Both the position numbers and the translations under genes were made by a program. From Blastobasis lacticolella (Eukaryota > Arthropoda > Insecta > Lepidoptera > Blastobasidae), in assembly GCA_905147135.1 (NCBI GenBank), contig LR990056.1, positions 4,164,001-4,228,000 of the forward strand: a stretch of 64,000 bases of DNA. Reading direction: 5' to 3'. Positions 46,601-58,600 of the stretch are shown one piece after another. The notes beneath the pieces were generated by a model, which saw only the letters and a list, made by a program, of their open reading frames with translations, was not told where the DNA came from and ran no database searches. Every line of letters begins with the position of its first letter. Position 1 is the stretch's first letter.

Positions 46601-49600
46601 AGTTCGTAAGTTAGTGTTAGTTTTTTGAGAATTGAAAGTGTACGATCCGCCATTTTGTTGTGCCGCGTCACCGTTTTCCCGCCGTGTTGAACAAAGAGAT
46701 GGTTAGCAAGGAGCCTGTGAGTGCCGGTGAGGTTACGAAGAAGGCTCGCAGGCGGAGGCGCAGGGCCGTATCGAGGTCGGCGAGGCGTCGCGCGAGGAAG
46801 TCCGGGGCTGCTCCCTTGGTTTCCGTCGATAGTCTCGTGTCCCCGTTCAAGTGTGCGGTGCACACGTTCCTGATGCGGTACCAGAGCGCGCTGCGGAAGG
46901 TGCCGATGCACATCCCGCCAAAGGTGCACGCGGGCCCGCCCTCGAAGAGGGTCAAGCGAGTTTCGTGGTGTAAGTGTTCACTAGTTTATTACTTTGAGGT
47001 TATGTTACGCGAATTTCTCGGTCACGATGATTGACGAATTTTATTGCTATCAAATTAGATATCAGTTCATGTAGTAAGCAGTTGGCCGGTAAACATCGGT
47101 ATCCTAGTGTATGCAACTTAAACGTGGCAATGCCTACCTACCTACCTACAGATGTTCGTATCCGATATCAAATAAATTCAAAAGTACAATCGCTTGCGAA
47201 TTCGTTCGCAGCGATCCGCTCTGTTGTTTATGAAACTCGTAAAACTGTGTCAGGTGTGCTGTTTGCACTCTGTCGCATTGTCGCAGGCTCGGCCTTGTCG
47301 GCTGCCGGCTATTTCGGGCGCGGATTTTGCAGAGGAGGTGGGTACCTATCTTTTCTGTGCACCGCGGTTTCTCCCCATTGGATAATTGCTGGACAGCACC
47401 AAGCGACACGGTTCGCAAACACTGGTGCGAGCCCGTTTTCTACGTGATTATACCCACCGGCGTTTATAATATTTTATGTAGGTATGTTGTTTTGGTTCGC
47501 CGGTAGATACTTGTGATTTTTTTTCGGTTTGTTTACCGCTCTTGTCAAGGTCTTCGGACGATAAGATAGATCGAGTAGTATAGCGCATGTTTTGATTCGT
47601 TTTTTATTTGGAAACGATAATTTGTGCCGATACCATTTTTTTGGTAATGTGTCCTATCATGACAGTCCACTGTTGGACTTAACCTCCGCCATATACTGGA
47701 GGGGTTTGCCGTAATGTCGAGGATCGCAGTGGAAATTCGTTTCATGTAAATTACTTCGAATTTTTAAAAATTTTATTACCTATGTATTTTTGTTTGAGTG
47801 CATACGTCCTTACAAGTTATATGCTTTGTGTTATTTGTCACTTCTATAGGAAGAACGGTAGTAAAACTTTACATGGAGAGGGAGCGTATAGCGAGAAAGA
47901 AAAGATGCAACAGATGTTTTGGGAACGGGTATTTTAAAACGGATTTAACGGACAAGGTCCGAAAGGATATAAGGCATCGGACAGACCGTAATCACGAAGA
48001 AGTGCTAATTTTGATCGATTTTTGCTCGTAACTAAATATCTATTAATAATATATACTTTTAGTTTATAGATCTACAGATTTGTATAAAGAAATTGTAGTC
48101 TTGACTGTTACATCTTGATATGTAAGCGATTGGAACAAATTTCTATGGGGTAGTTCTTGATTTTTTTTGTAATACAAAATCAGAATTTCAACAATGAAGT
48201 CGGCGAAGCTTTTAGTTTAGTTCTTCAGCAATCCTGTATTTTTTTTTAGATTGGAATCCTGCCACGCCAATCTAGACGTTTAAAAATAATTCGTTTGGAT
48301 GAAGCGGACACCATGCAATGTTAAAATTTCAAAAAGCAGTATTTTACCTATTCCGATATAACTTCTTTTTTTTCTAATTAATACGAGCCGTATATTTTCA
48401 ACCATCGCCGCCACAACCGTCGGCAAAATCTAGTAAACAATACGTATTACTGCTTCATTAGTTCATTACTACACCACGCAATGATCTGTTTACAAATAGA
48501 CACGATATTGCAGACGGCGGGTGCGCAGTGGTTTTTGGGAAACATGCAAACCAGTTTCTTTGGCAAACCTACCGTGTACCGTTAGAACGGCATAGGAATT
48601 TAGGAATTCAAACTGTCAGATTGATCCTTTAGTGCAAACAGAAGCGTTCACACGAAATTATTGCAATTTAGTTATTAGAGCGACATAGATTGTTCGACGG
48701 CGAAACGATCACAGCTGGACTTGAGGCACCCCTACGTTAGTGGAGGATATTGCCAGAATCTCCTCAGCCTAATGGTTAAAGGGTCCGACTCGTACCCCGA
48801 GGTCCCGGGTTCGAATCCCAGTACCGCCATGTACCAATGACTATTTTCTGAGTAATGTAAGTTGTAACCTACATTACTTGAACACTATCCGATGCTCTTA
48901 CGGGAGTGAAAGCTTTTGATGAAACTTGCATATTCAGTTCGATCTGCCAGAGCACGTCCCGATTGGCCCACGCCGTCAACTAATAGAAGGAATATTTAGG
49001 ATTTTCTAAATAAAACGTCTTTACTTTGGAGCGGTGAAATCCACACTGTTTAGTCAATATTGTCTACGCTATTTGTTTACATTGCAGGGCGCTGACTCAG
49101 GCTCAGCTATATATTACAGTTTCTAGAGATCGGTAATGGTCACAGTGATCATTATCCTCATCTTAGCGTCCATCCCGACTTCCGCCAGGGTGTCAGGGTC
49201 AGCTTTCCTACTTTTCTTCTTCCACTTCGCCCGGTCTTCAGCATCCTCACGTCGTAGGCCATTATATCGCTCTGCTGCTCCCGTCTCTGAGGCTGCGATA
49301 TCAATCCATATCTTCCTGGGACTCCCGCGGGATCTCTTAATCGATATCGGCAGGTTTAGACACCTGTTTGCCACGTATCTCTGGGGCTTATGCAGCAATG
49401 TAGTGGTCACAGTGATACAGGATCTTAAGTAGCCTCGAATAGTCCATATCACCGACTTATAGATGTCGCAACTGGATGGTTAAATTAGCTGGTTTATTAA
49501 ACGTCGTAACTTTTCCCGAATAGCTCGTATTTTTAAGCGATTATTCAATAGAAACATTTGATCAAAGATATTGCCCCAAGTTTACGGAGCTCCTCGATGT

Positions 49601-52600
49601 ATTGTCACAACATCAACGTAGCCTATCCGAATCAAAACCTAATACATAGTATTAATATTGTTTGAGATTATTGTGGTAATGTTAGCGTAGTGACAATGTA
49701 TTGCGGAGCTCCGTAAACTCGGGGTAGTAAATATCGTTCTTTAACATCGTCATCATCATCCGAGCGGTCAGTCCCGGCTTTTCAGTCCATTTGGCCCGGT
49801 GGGCATCCTCTCCTCTTTCTCGTTCATCGTTCTTAAAGAAACACACACGTAACGTTCTTTAAAACATTACTTTGAAACTAAATAAATATGCCAAATTTTC
49901 AATTGAATAATCGCCTTAAAAAGCTAGCTAGCCCTTTAATTAACCGGCTGATTCAACCATCCGGCTGCAACATAGATCCAACGTGGGGCATCCAAAGTGT
50001 TTGTCGACTGGCAGCGCTACGGTGGCCGCGCGCCAACTTTATTTGCACTCGCCGCAGTTTACGCGCCTTTATCCTAATAATAACGTAAACGCGTGAAAGT
50101 ATACTACAATTGAGAGTGTTTGTCGTAGGCTCGGTGTGTGTTGGTTCTTAACCACCGGAGTGAAAGAGGAGTATGTGTTTGGTCTGGGTCTGTCTATGGC
50201 ATTGTAGCTCACGAAAGACTGATTTTGATGCAGTTAGCTTTGTTTTCTCAATACATTTTGGAAATATTTTAATGGAATGTTATGGGCCTTTCGGTTTGTC
50301 GTTTGTATGTTTGCGCTTTATTGAGTCTAAAACGGCTTGACCGGTTAGAATAATTTGTATGCAAGAAAAAAAAGGGTAGGTGTAGGGTAGGTGGTCTTCA
50401 CGATTCCGAAGGTGTAAGGCGCAAGATGGGGCATTCGAACGGTTCAACTTCAAGAGATTTTGCTCACAATAGCAGCTGAGCAAACTGTCTGTCCGTAAGA
50501 AACAAACTGTCTACATACTGTACCAAATTACATCAGAACCAATGCCGTAAAGATACGTAGCCGTGAAAACGCAATGAGTGAAGGCTGACGCATTAATGGA
50601 AAGATTATAAGATTTATTACGTAGCGACGAAAATTTCCCGCCGGTCATTCACGTTTTACCTTATCAACTACTACGTAAGCTTCAGGGTAACCACTTAATC
50701 AGTCAGTGTAATACTATTTTTTTTTATCCTACGCAGTGAAGAACGGGCAGACAGCCCGCCTGATGGAAAGCGGTAACTGTCACCCGTAACATCTACATCT
50801 ATATTCGAGAAATATGACTAGTATTTTCGAGAAGAAGAGTGAGAGTCGATTATTTATCCAATATTTTGTGACTCATTATGACATTTCAGATAAGATCAGA
50901 TAAAAATATCAAATCAATAAATAATGATTTGACAATTCACACCTCGCCGTCTAGCCCCTGAGTAAGCGAAGCTTGTGTAAAGGGTGCCAGACAACTCATT
51001 ATGTATTTTTAAATACATACTTATTATACATTTAACAATAATACCCGTAACAGAAATTAAAACACACAGTTTGGCGTAGTTTTTCCGGCGTCCGTATGTT
51101 GTTCGCAGGATTTTGTCATATGTTGGATTGTGTTTATTTCTTATATGGTCTGAGGCGTAAACAAGAAGAAAGTTTGACCTACCAGTTAGGGTTCAAGTAA
51201 TACGAATAGAAAATGACTTAAAGAAGCTTACGGCCTGCCTGATAGTAAGCATAAGCAGTCACCGCAGCCTATGGACGTTTGCAATATCAGGGACTTCACG
51301 CACGTGCTGCCAACCCCATAAAAATGTTTTCACCCCTTCCTTGAAGAAACCACGTTGTGATTACAAGGACCTTCAGGGAGCTCACTATTTATTATAGGTG
51401 ACAGACGGACGCTGGGGTCTTTTGGGACCCTATTGATCCCTTTGAGCACGAAATCTAGACACAAATTGCCAACAAGATTGATTTGTTACGAATGTGGAAG
51501 TTTGTTTAGGTCCAGTTGTTTCTTGTTGTCGATCGTTTTCGAACGAAATGAAATCTACACTCCTATTCCGCCGATTGCATTGAACCGTCGGCGTAGTAGG
51601 TACACAATATGTTATTATGTAAACACGCATGGACACTACAACGCCCTGTGTGAAGTTGTTTTTGTTAAAACTGAACTACCCTCACTACGATGATGTTTGC
51701 ATTCTGTGCGTATTACGTAATTTATAGTGAGCGTCGTAGATGCGTGGAACGGGCGTTCGATGGATATATTGCGTCTGTTTAGGTTATAGGTATGGGAGGG
51801 AAATCTACGATGTAATGACCTTGATGCAGGGAATGTGATGTTAAATCCAAGTCGAGTACTTACACATGTCACATATCCATCTTAGCTCATCATAAGTTAT
51901 CTTGCTTTTTATTAGAAATTCATTACCAGTTCTATTAATAGTTTATGTCACGTGATAACATTAGTAGTAAGACACGATCACGTGGTGTCAATCGACTCGC
52001 GAGATTGTTCAACCGGTCTTGGGGTCCCCAGTGGCACGACACATTATATATATGTCGCAGCCGTATGGTTAAATTAGCCGGTTAATTAAATGGCTAGCTT
52101 TTTAAGCAATTATTTAATTGAATATTTGCCAAATCAATTAACTTTGAAAGTTACGTCTAACGAACGATACTGCCCCGAGTTTGTGGAGCTCCTCCACACA
52201 TTGTCACGACACTAACCTAACCCAACCGAATTAAAACCTAATGCAAACTATTATAATTTTTTGAGATTATTGTGATTAAGTTAGCATTGTGACAATATTT
52301 GGAGGAGCTCTGTAAACTCGGGTTAATTTCGTTCTTTAAACATTACTTAAAAAATTCTTGATATTGGCAAATTTTCAATTAAATAATAACATGAGAAGCT
52401 AGCCGTTTAATTAACTGGCTAATTTAACCATCCGGCTGCGACATATATAGTTCTAATAGTTATGGTAATGTGTGGTCAAAAATTGCCCAAGGTCTTTGTC
52501 GTGTTGTTACTGGGGTGTGTGTTTGTTCATATAGTAGTATAATTATACAAAATAATAAGCGGTAGACGATAAGCGGCGTTGGCACAAGCCGTTATTGAAG

Positions 52601-55600
52601 GCCCCCATCCCACCTGAAGAGGTTATATAACTGCGTGATCGACCAGTGATAGTGAGGCTCCAGCGGGCGGTCTTGCTGAATAACGACAGGATGATCTGCC
52701 GATTCCTCTCCTCTTTCTCTCGCTCTGACCTTCGGCCAGGTTGAACCAAAGCGGCTCGTGCGGGAGATCCATGACATAAGATCGAAGCGTTCGCCCGGAC
52801 CGCGTCTCCCGATGGCGGAAAAGACTGCTGTTACGAGATCGTGCAACTGCTTCGCACACTCTCCGAAACGTAACATGTAGAAGTCATATTTATTTAATTA
52901 AAACTTCATGCACATTACAGTACAATGGCGGTCTTAAAGCTACCTAGCTTTTTCTTACCAAAGGCAAGATGGTCCGACGACATCACCAAGATGGCCGGGA
53001 CAATGTGGATGAGGGAGACATCCTGTCGATCTGGATGGAGGCGACTGGGGGAGACGTATGTCCAGAGTTGGACGACGAAATGTTGAAGAAGCTTTTTCCA
53101 CCACACATCTAACCAGCCATCCGTCCACAGGCCACGAGGAGGAGGAACGGCCGGCGGGCGGCGGGGGCGGCGGCGCGGGCGACCCAGCCGTGCTGGCGGT
53201 GGGCATGGCGCGGCGGCCGCTGGTCTACACGCGCGACCAGCTGCTGCGACTGCGGCATTCCCCGCTCGTCAAGCGGAACCTGGAGAACGCATTCGCCGGC
53301 TGCGAGGCGCTAGCCCTGTGAGTGACAACTTGGTTCCTTCTTTTTAGGTGGAGATGGCGATTATGTTTCTGCTGCTGTGACTCCGGACTGGCCCGGGTCC
53401 GTTGCGGCGAACTAATTTACAAGATAGGTGGGAGCCGACTCGAGAACTCGTTCACTGACCGCTAGGCTCTCGCTCTGTAAGTAAAGACGACGGTGGGTCA
53501 TAGCGCGTGGGTTCTGGCGCGGCAGCCGCTGGTCTACACGCGCGATCAGCTGCTGCGGCTTCGGCATTCCCCGCTTGTCAAGCGGAACCTGGAGAACGCA
53601 TTCGCCGGCTGCGAGGCGCTAGCCCTGTGAGTGGACAGTTGTTTGGTTTTTAGGGAGAGATGACGATCATATTGCTGCAGCTGTGACTCCGGACTGGAAC
53701 GGCGAGCCAAATCATAAGTTCCTAGGTTCCCACCTAGGAACCAGCTGTGTTTTCCAGCCAAGCAGCCACTCGTATAGCCAGGATCTCGAGGACTCGTTCA
53801 CTGGCCGCTAAGCCCTCGCATTAGTTAGTAGACTGTGAGGGTGCCGTAGGTTATCCTACGTCATCGTACAAGAAAAATTCCACTCTGTAGTGATAGTAGA
53901 CGTTTAGGAGACACAAAACGTTGGTCTGCCCGTACACAGCTTGGCACAAAAAAATATTATTGACCAAAACTTCCACTTTTCATAGCAATAACACTTAAAT
54001 AATACTCTAGTGTGTGTTCTAAAGTATATAAAAACGGTGGGCCTCACATCATCTTGGCAGTTTTGCCCTTTAGCCACATTATAGTCACGATACAAAATGA
54101 CCATTACAAAGTGGAATTTTTCTTGTACTCGATGGCGTAGAATAACCTACAGAGCCCTCACTCATCAAACCTCGTCAAACGGAACCTCTAGAACGCATTT
54201 GCCGGCTGCGAAGTGCTAGTTCTGGGGGTAAAGGCGAATTTGTTTCCACCGCTGTTCTTTTTAGCTTGAGTCTAGAGCGGCGAGCCACAGAGATGACGAT
54301 CCACGAGACACATTTCCACTGCTGCACTGGCCTCTAACAATACAAGTACGCTGGCCTGGCTATGCCATACATAGTGACGGTTATTTTTTGTGCCGATTGA
54401 AAGCGCCCTCCAAACGTACCCAGGTAGTAAAATTGACATTTGTTGACAAATGGCCGTCGCGTTTTAGTTGTAAGTACGCTCGTTCTTACTGTCATCGCAA
54501 GAACGGCGTTTTTAATTTACTTTAATATTACTCTGTCGAAAGCCAGTCTATTTTATGTTATTTTAATTAAAAGCGTATTTGTATCGGGGTTTTCAATAGG
54601 GACGACGCATTTAGTGTTTGACATTTCTCGAATGTGAGTAAAGTTAGGTTTGCAATACTTTCCTAGTTTGAAACGTCAGTTTATGCCATTTAATCATAAA
54701 GAGATACACGCTTCAACAACGTTTGAAAATTATTCAATTTTTTTATCAAAGGTGACTTTCTATCCCGACTCGCGATCGCACGCAACATGCGCTTAGACCA
54801 ATTTTCCGTCGACGAAACTAAATGGCGGCCTCGTTCGTGCGATTTAACCCCTTTAGGCTTTTTCTTTGTGGTTTATGGCAACAGCCAGGAAAGTTCGAAG
54901 AGCTGCAGGCCAACGTCGAACGCGAAATTTCTGGTACTCCGGGTCGAACATGTGGTGTTCCATAAATAATGGCATCCACTTTACTTTCTTATGAAATAAA
55001 AATCATTTCCACAAGAAACTCACAAGTCTAACTATTGAAAAAAAATGCGTAGCTGATAATGAAAACCCCTATATTATTTGAGGTCATTGCACAGCTGTGA
55101 CTCCTATTTGGCCCGGGTCTATAGGGGACACTACGAGACACTAATCACAAATGAGGTGGGGAGAGCACAGATCTCGGTCCCACGACTCTCGTCTAGCCAG
55201 TATCTACAGCGGAGACTGCAAGTCTAACATTGAACCTCGAAAATTCACTCGCTCTGTGATCTGCGTATCTGGTCTAGCTAGTTAGTAAACACGAATCGAA
55301 AAACGTAATTAAGACTAGGACTTAGATCATCTTGTCATAACACATCTCCTCGATGTAACCACATTTAAGTGTCAGGCTACTGTTCTAAGACCACAGCCCA
55401 TTCCCACCATGCCCACCACTCATGCCAACTCAAGGCAAACGCTCCGCTAACGTCCAACTCACTTATTCCTATCACCATTGCGTCTTATCTTTGGTTAGGA
55501 TTGCCTAGGATCAATTACGGCGAGCTAAAGAAGAACTGGCAATTTGAATATTTGGTAAGCCGAAAAGCGTAGTTGTTATGACGTCTTGTTTGTGGAGGTA

Positions 55601-58600
55601 TTAATTGAGGTTTCTCGTGTATTATATGAAACAATAAGATGACATCGACGATGCAGCGAGCTTACCCAGAAGATACCTGAGGGCCTAGTGTGAGTTCCGC
55701 TTCAATTTTACTTAACTATCGCGTTTGCGTTTACGTCGAAATTAGTATGAAGAAAAAAACTTCATTTACGTACCACTAGGCGGCGCTATATATTTTTTCA
55801 TACTAATTTTCACGTAAACGCAAACGCGATAGTAAAGTAAAATCGAGACGGAACTCACACTAGGCCCTCTGTTCACTCGTAGCAGTCCGTTCAGGCAACG
55901 ACTGCTCGGCAATTCGCCACGGTGACTTACTCCTCGCGAATTTGAACTTCACAGACATCGTTCTATGTCGTATTTATCGGTGTCGTCTGTTCGCAGCGTG
56001 CTGAAGAGGCGTTCCGACTCACCGAACGAAGAGGACAGAGGCGCCAGAGGCGATGCACCGAACGAGAACCATAAGGTAAACTATATTGAATTGCTTTTTT
56101 TCTGTTTGCCTTGTACTCCGTTCGATATTTTTTTGTTCTTTGTCGTATCTGAAGGTCATCGAGAAACGAGCCTATCTATACCTTTCTCACAAATTCGTTC
56201 ACAATCCACACATTTGCCCCCGTGCATACCACTTAGTTCTCACATTCTATATTGTGAAAATGTTGTATATGTTTATTATGTTATCATTATGACATTCATA
56301 GCGTAGCCTTTTTAATGTATTATTTATAATGTAAATTTAGAATCGGTCAATTATAGAATCGGCCAAATGTAGAATCAGTCAATTATAGAATCGGTCAAAT
56401 GCAGAATCGCTCAAGTAGACTATGATATCAAAACTAGAATCAATCAAATAACAAAACGAACATATCAACTAATCATCATTATGCTCGCTTCCCCCAGGGC
56501 GTGTACGGCCGCGAGCGCGACCGCGAGCGTCGCTCAGCTGATCCTCGCGAACGCGTACGCAAAGAGAGCGAGCCTAGCGGCGGCGGCATCGTCCTATCCC
56601 CCCAACGCCGGTCCTTCACGTCCGGCTGCGGGGCGCCCGCGGCCCACGCCGCCCACGCCGCGCACCCCGCGCACGCCGCGCACGCCACACACCACCAGCG
56701 GCGGGCGGAGTCCCCGCCGCCGGCGGCTAACCATCAGCCGCATAACGCGAAAATGGATCAAGGTTGGTGCAGTAGGGTTTGCACAAGTTGGGTCAGTGTT
56801 AGAGTCCTGGGAATGGTTTCCACCCGCCTCCCGCATGGGGCGCATGGAAGCCGGCCGTATAAGGCGGGTGGTCGCCGGAGGTGTCGTGGGTGATAAGGCT
56901 TCGACTGCTCTCCTGACATCTCCATTCAGGCGATGCAGGAGCGCCGCGGGGTTTAGTGGGTGGATTTTACTGCAATATGCTCCTTCGTCACTTACGGTAA
57001 AACTTCCCCTCGAGAAAATTTTAAGTTTACGATTATAAATGGCCTTTTTTGTCTGTATGAGATAGAAACAAGTCAAAATTTTAATAATTTTGACTTTTCA
57101 CGGGCCTAGATCAACACATTAGGCAGCTATCAGGTGTTGCTTATCGGAAGACTCGATAAGTAATGTATAATGCTGCCAACATTTATGAAAAATGTTGAAA
57201 GTTAGAGGATTTTCCTGTCAAAGCGTATGCATGAGTGTGAATGCGATTTCAAAATCCACTAAGTGGCGCTTACTGATGCGTGAAGTTTGCTATTAAAATA
57301 CTATACTACCGTGCTATTGGACTGCAACGGTACTACAACGGTAGTAAAATGACAGATCTGCTCTATGCATTTCTAGCCAATGCTAGCACGGCTCTCAATA
57401 CTAAGATTGAAGAGATATCAGATCTATCTCGCGCCTAATCTTGCTTGTCGTTTTTGCCGCCCACTTAGGCTGGCGAGGATTTTAAAATCGTAAACACCTT
57501 CCTTCAAACTCGTGGATTCGCTCTAGCGAGAAAGAGTTTAAGACCAAAAAACTCTTTATTTATTTATTTAACAATTTATTGCACACAATAAAGAAATACA
57601 GAGATATAACATAGATATAACGGACACATCAGGCACTACTTATTTCTAAAAGAAATTTCTTCCAGCAGGCCTACAGAAAGGAAATGTTTAGCTAAGAAAT
57701 GCAGATACGACGCGCACAATTAATGTATAATTATAAAATACATATGAATATGACTAATTTTTATATACTATATCAATAAATACATATATACACTTAAATA
57801 CTACATATCAATACAAATAAATAAAATTTATGGACTAGACAGGGACAGATAGTGGTCTTTCACTCGCTCTCTTTCTTCTTCTTCTCTTTCTCAATTTATT
57901 ATCTATGCATTTATAACTCACACCTTATTCCCCTCGATCCAGGCCGCCGCATAGGCTCCGGCCGCATAATGGTGCGCGACTCGAACGCGGCGTGGGAGGA
58001 GGGCGAGTGGACGGGCGAGCCGTACCGCCGCGAGCGCCCCGAGCGGCCCGAGCGCGACGAGCGACACACCGCCGCCAGGAACAACGACAGGTGACCATAT
58101 ACACATACACAACAGCATTGTGTGAAAGTCACTGAAGTCGGAGATGAAATTCAAGATCGAAAGTGTGAACAAATTTCTCCTGGTTGTAGCCTCGGGGCCT
58201 ATTATACTCGCGCTGCGACATCTTGAATTCGATAGGTTTTCTAGCTAAATATTTATATTAAAAATGTAACTGAAAACGATCTTCGAGAATAAAGGATAGC
58301 CAAAGATTTTGCCTGCAATAGAGATTTCAGTGACTTTATTATAGAGATTTGTGGCCAGAGGAAATGTCGAAAGTGCGAAAAGAGTTACTGCGTTATAAAA
58401 TACGAAAGTAAAAGTAAAAGTAAGAAAGCTATAAAACTGAAACAAAAGTAAAAACTCTGTAAATATAAGTATGAAATCAGTTCATAAACAAAGGAGATAC
58501 TAGCTTTTAAATCTCACAATGTATGTTTGCCTGTGTGCGCTCTCTTTCTCTGATTCATCGTTTTTAAAGTTTCATCATTAGAGTCCGTTCAGAATTTGCA

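Larger units (their letters stand above)
37691..53130. other. EIF4ENIF1: 4E-T intron 1 (15.4 kb)
   Basis: It contains SINEs (41748, 44722, 45335, 48760, 50935), LINE tails, two copies of the 4-bp-TSD MITE, repeat C at 39480 and the arginine-rich candidate exon at 46699. At 37.7-39.1, 42.1-44.2 and 50.1-51.2 kb I see only AT-rich sequence and short repeat scraps. The minus-strand open frames at 52543-52876 are uninterpreted. Confidence 0.5.

Noticed and set aside
52543..52876. Three overlapping minus-strand frames of 68-94 codons
   Set aside because: No recognisable domain or splice context; probably repeat-derived, so not called as a gene.
56594..57076. 160-codon minus-strand frame and other frames over 56.48-57.04 kb
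   Set aside because: They overlap 4E-T exon 4; high GC removes stops in all frames. The frame with VLSPQRRSF is the real one.
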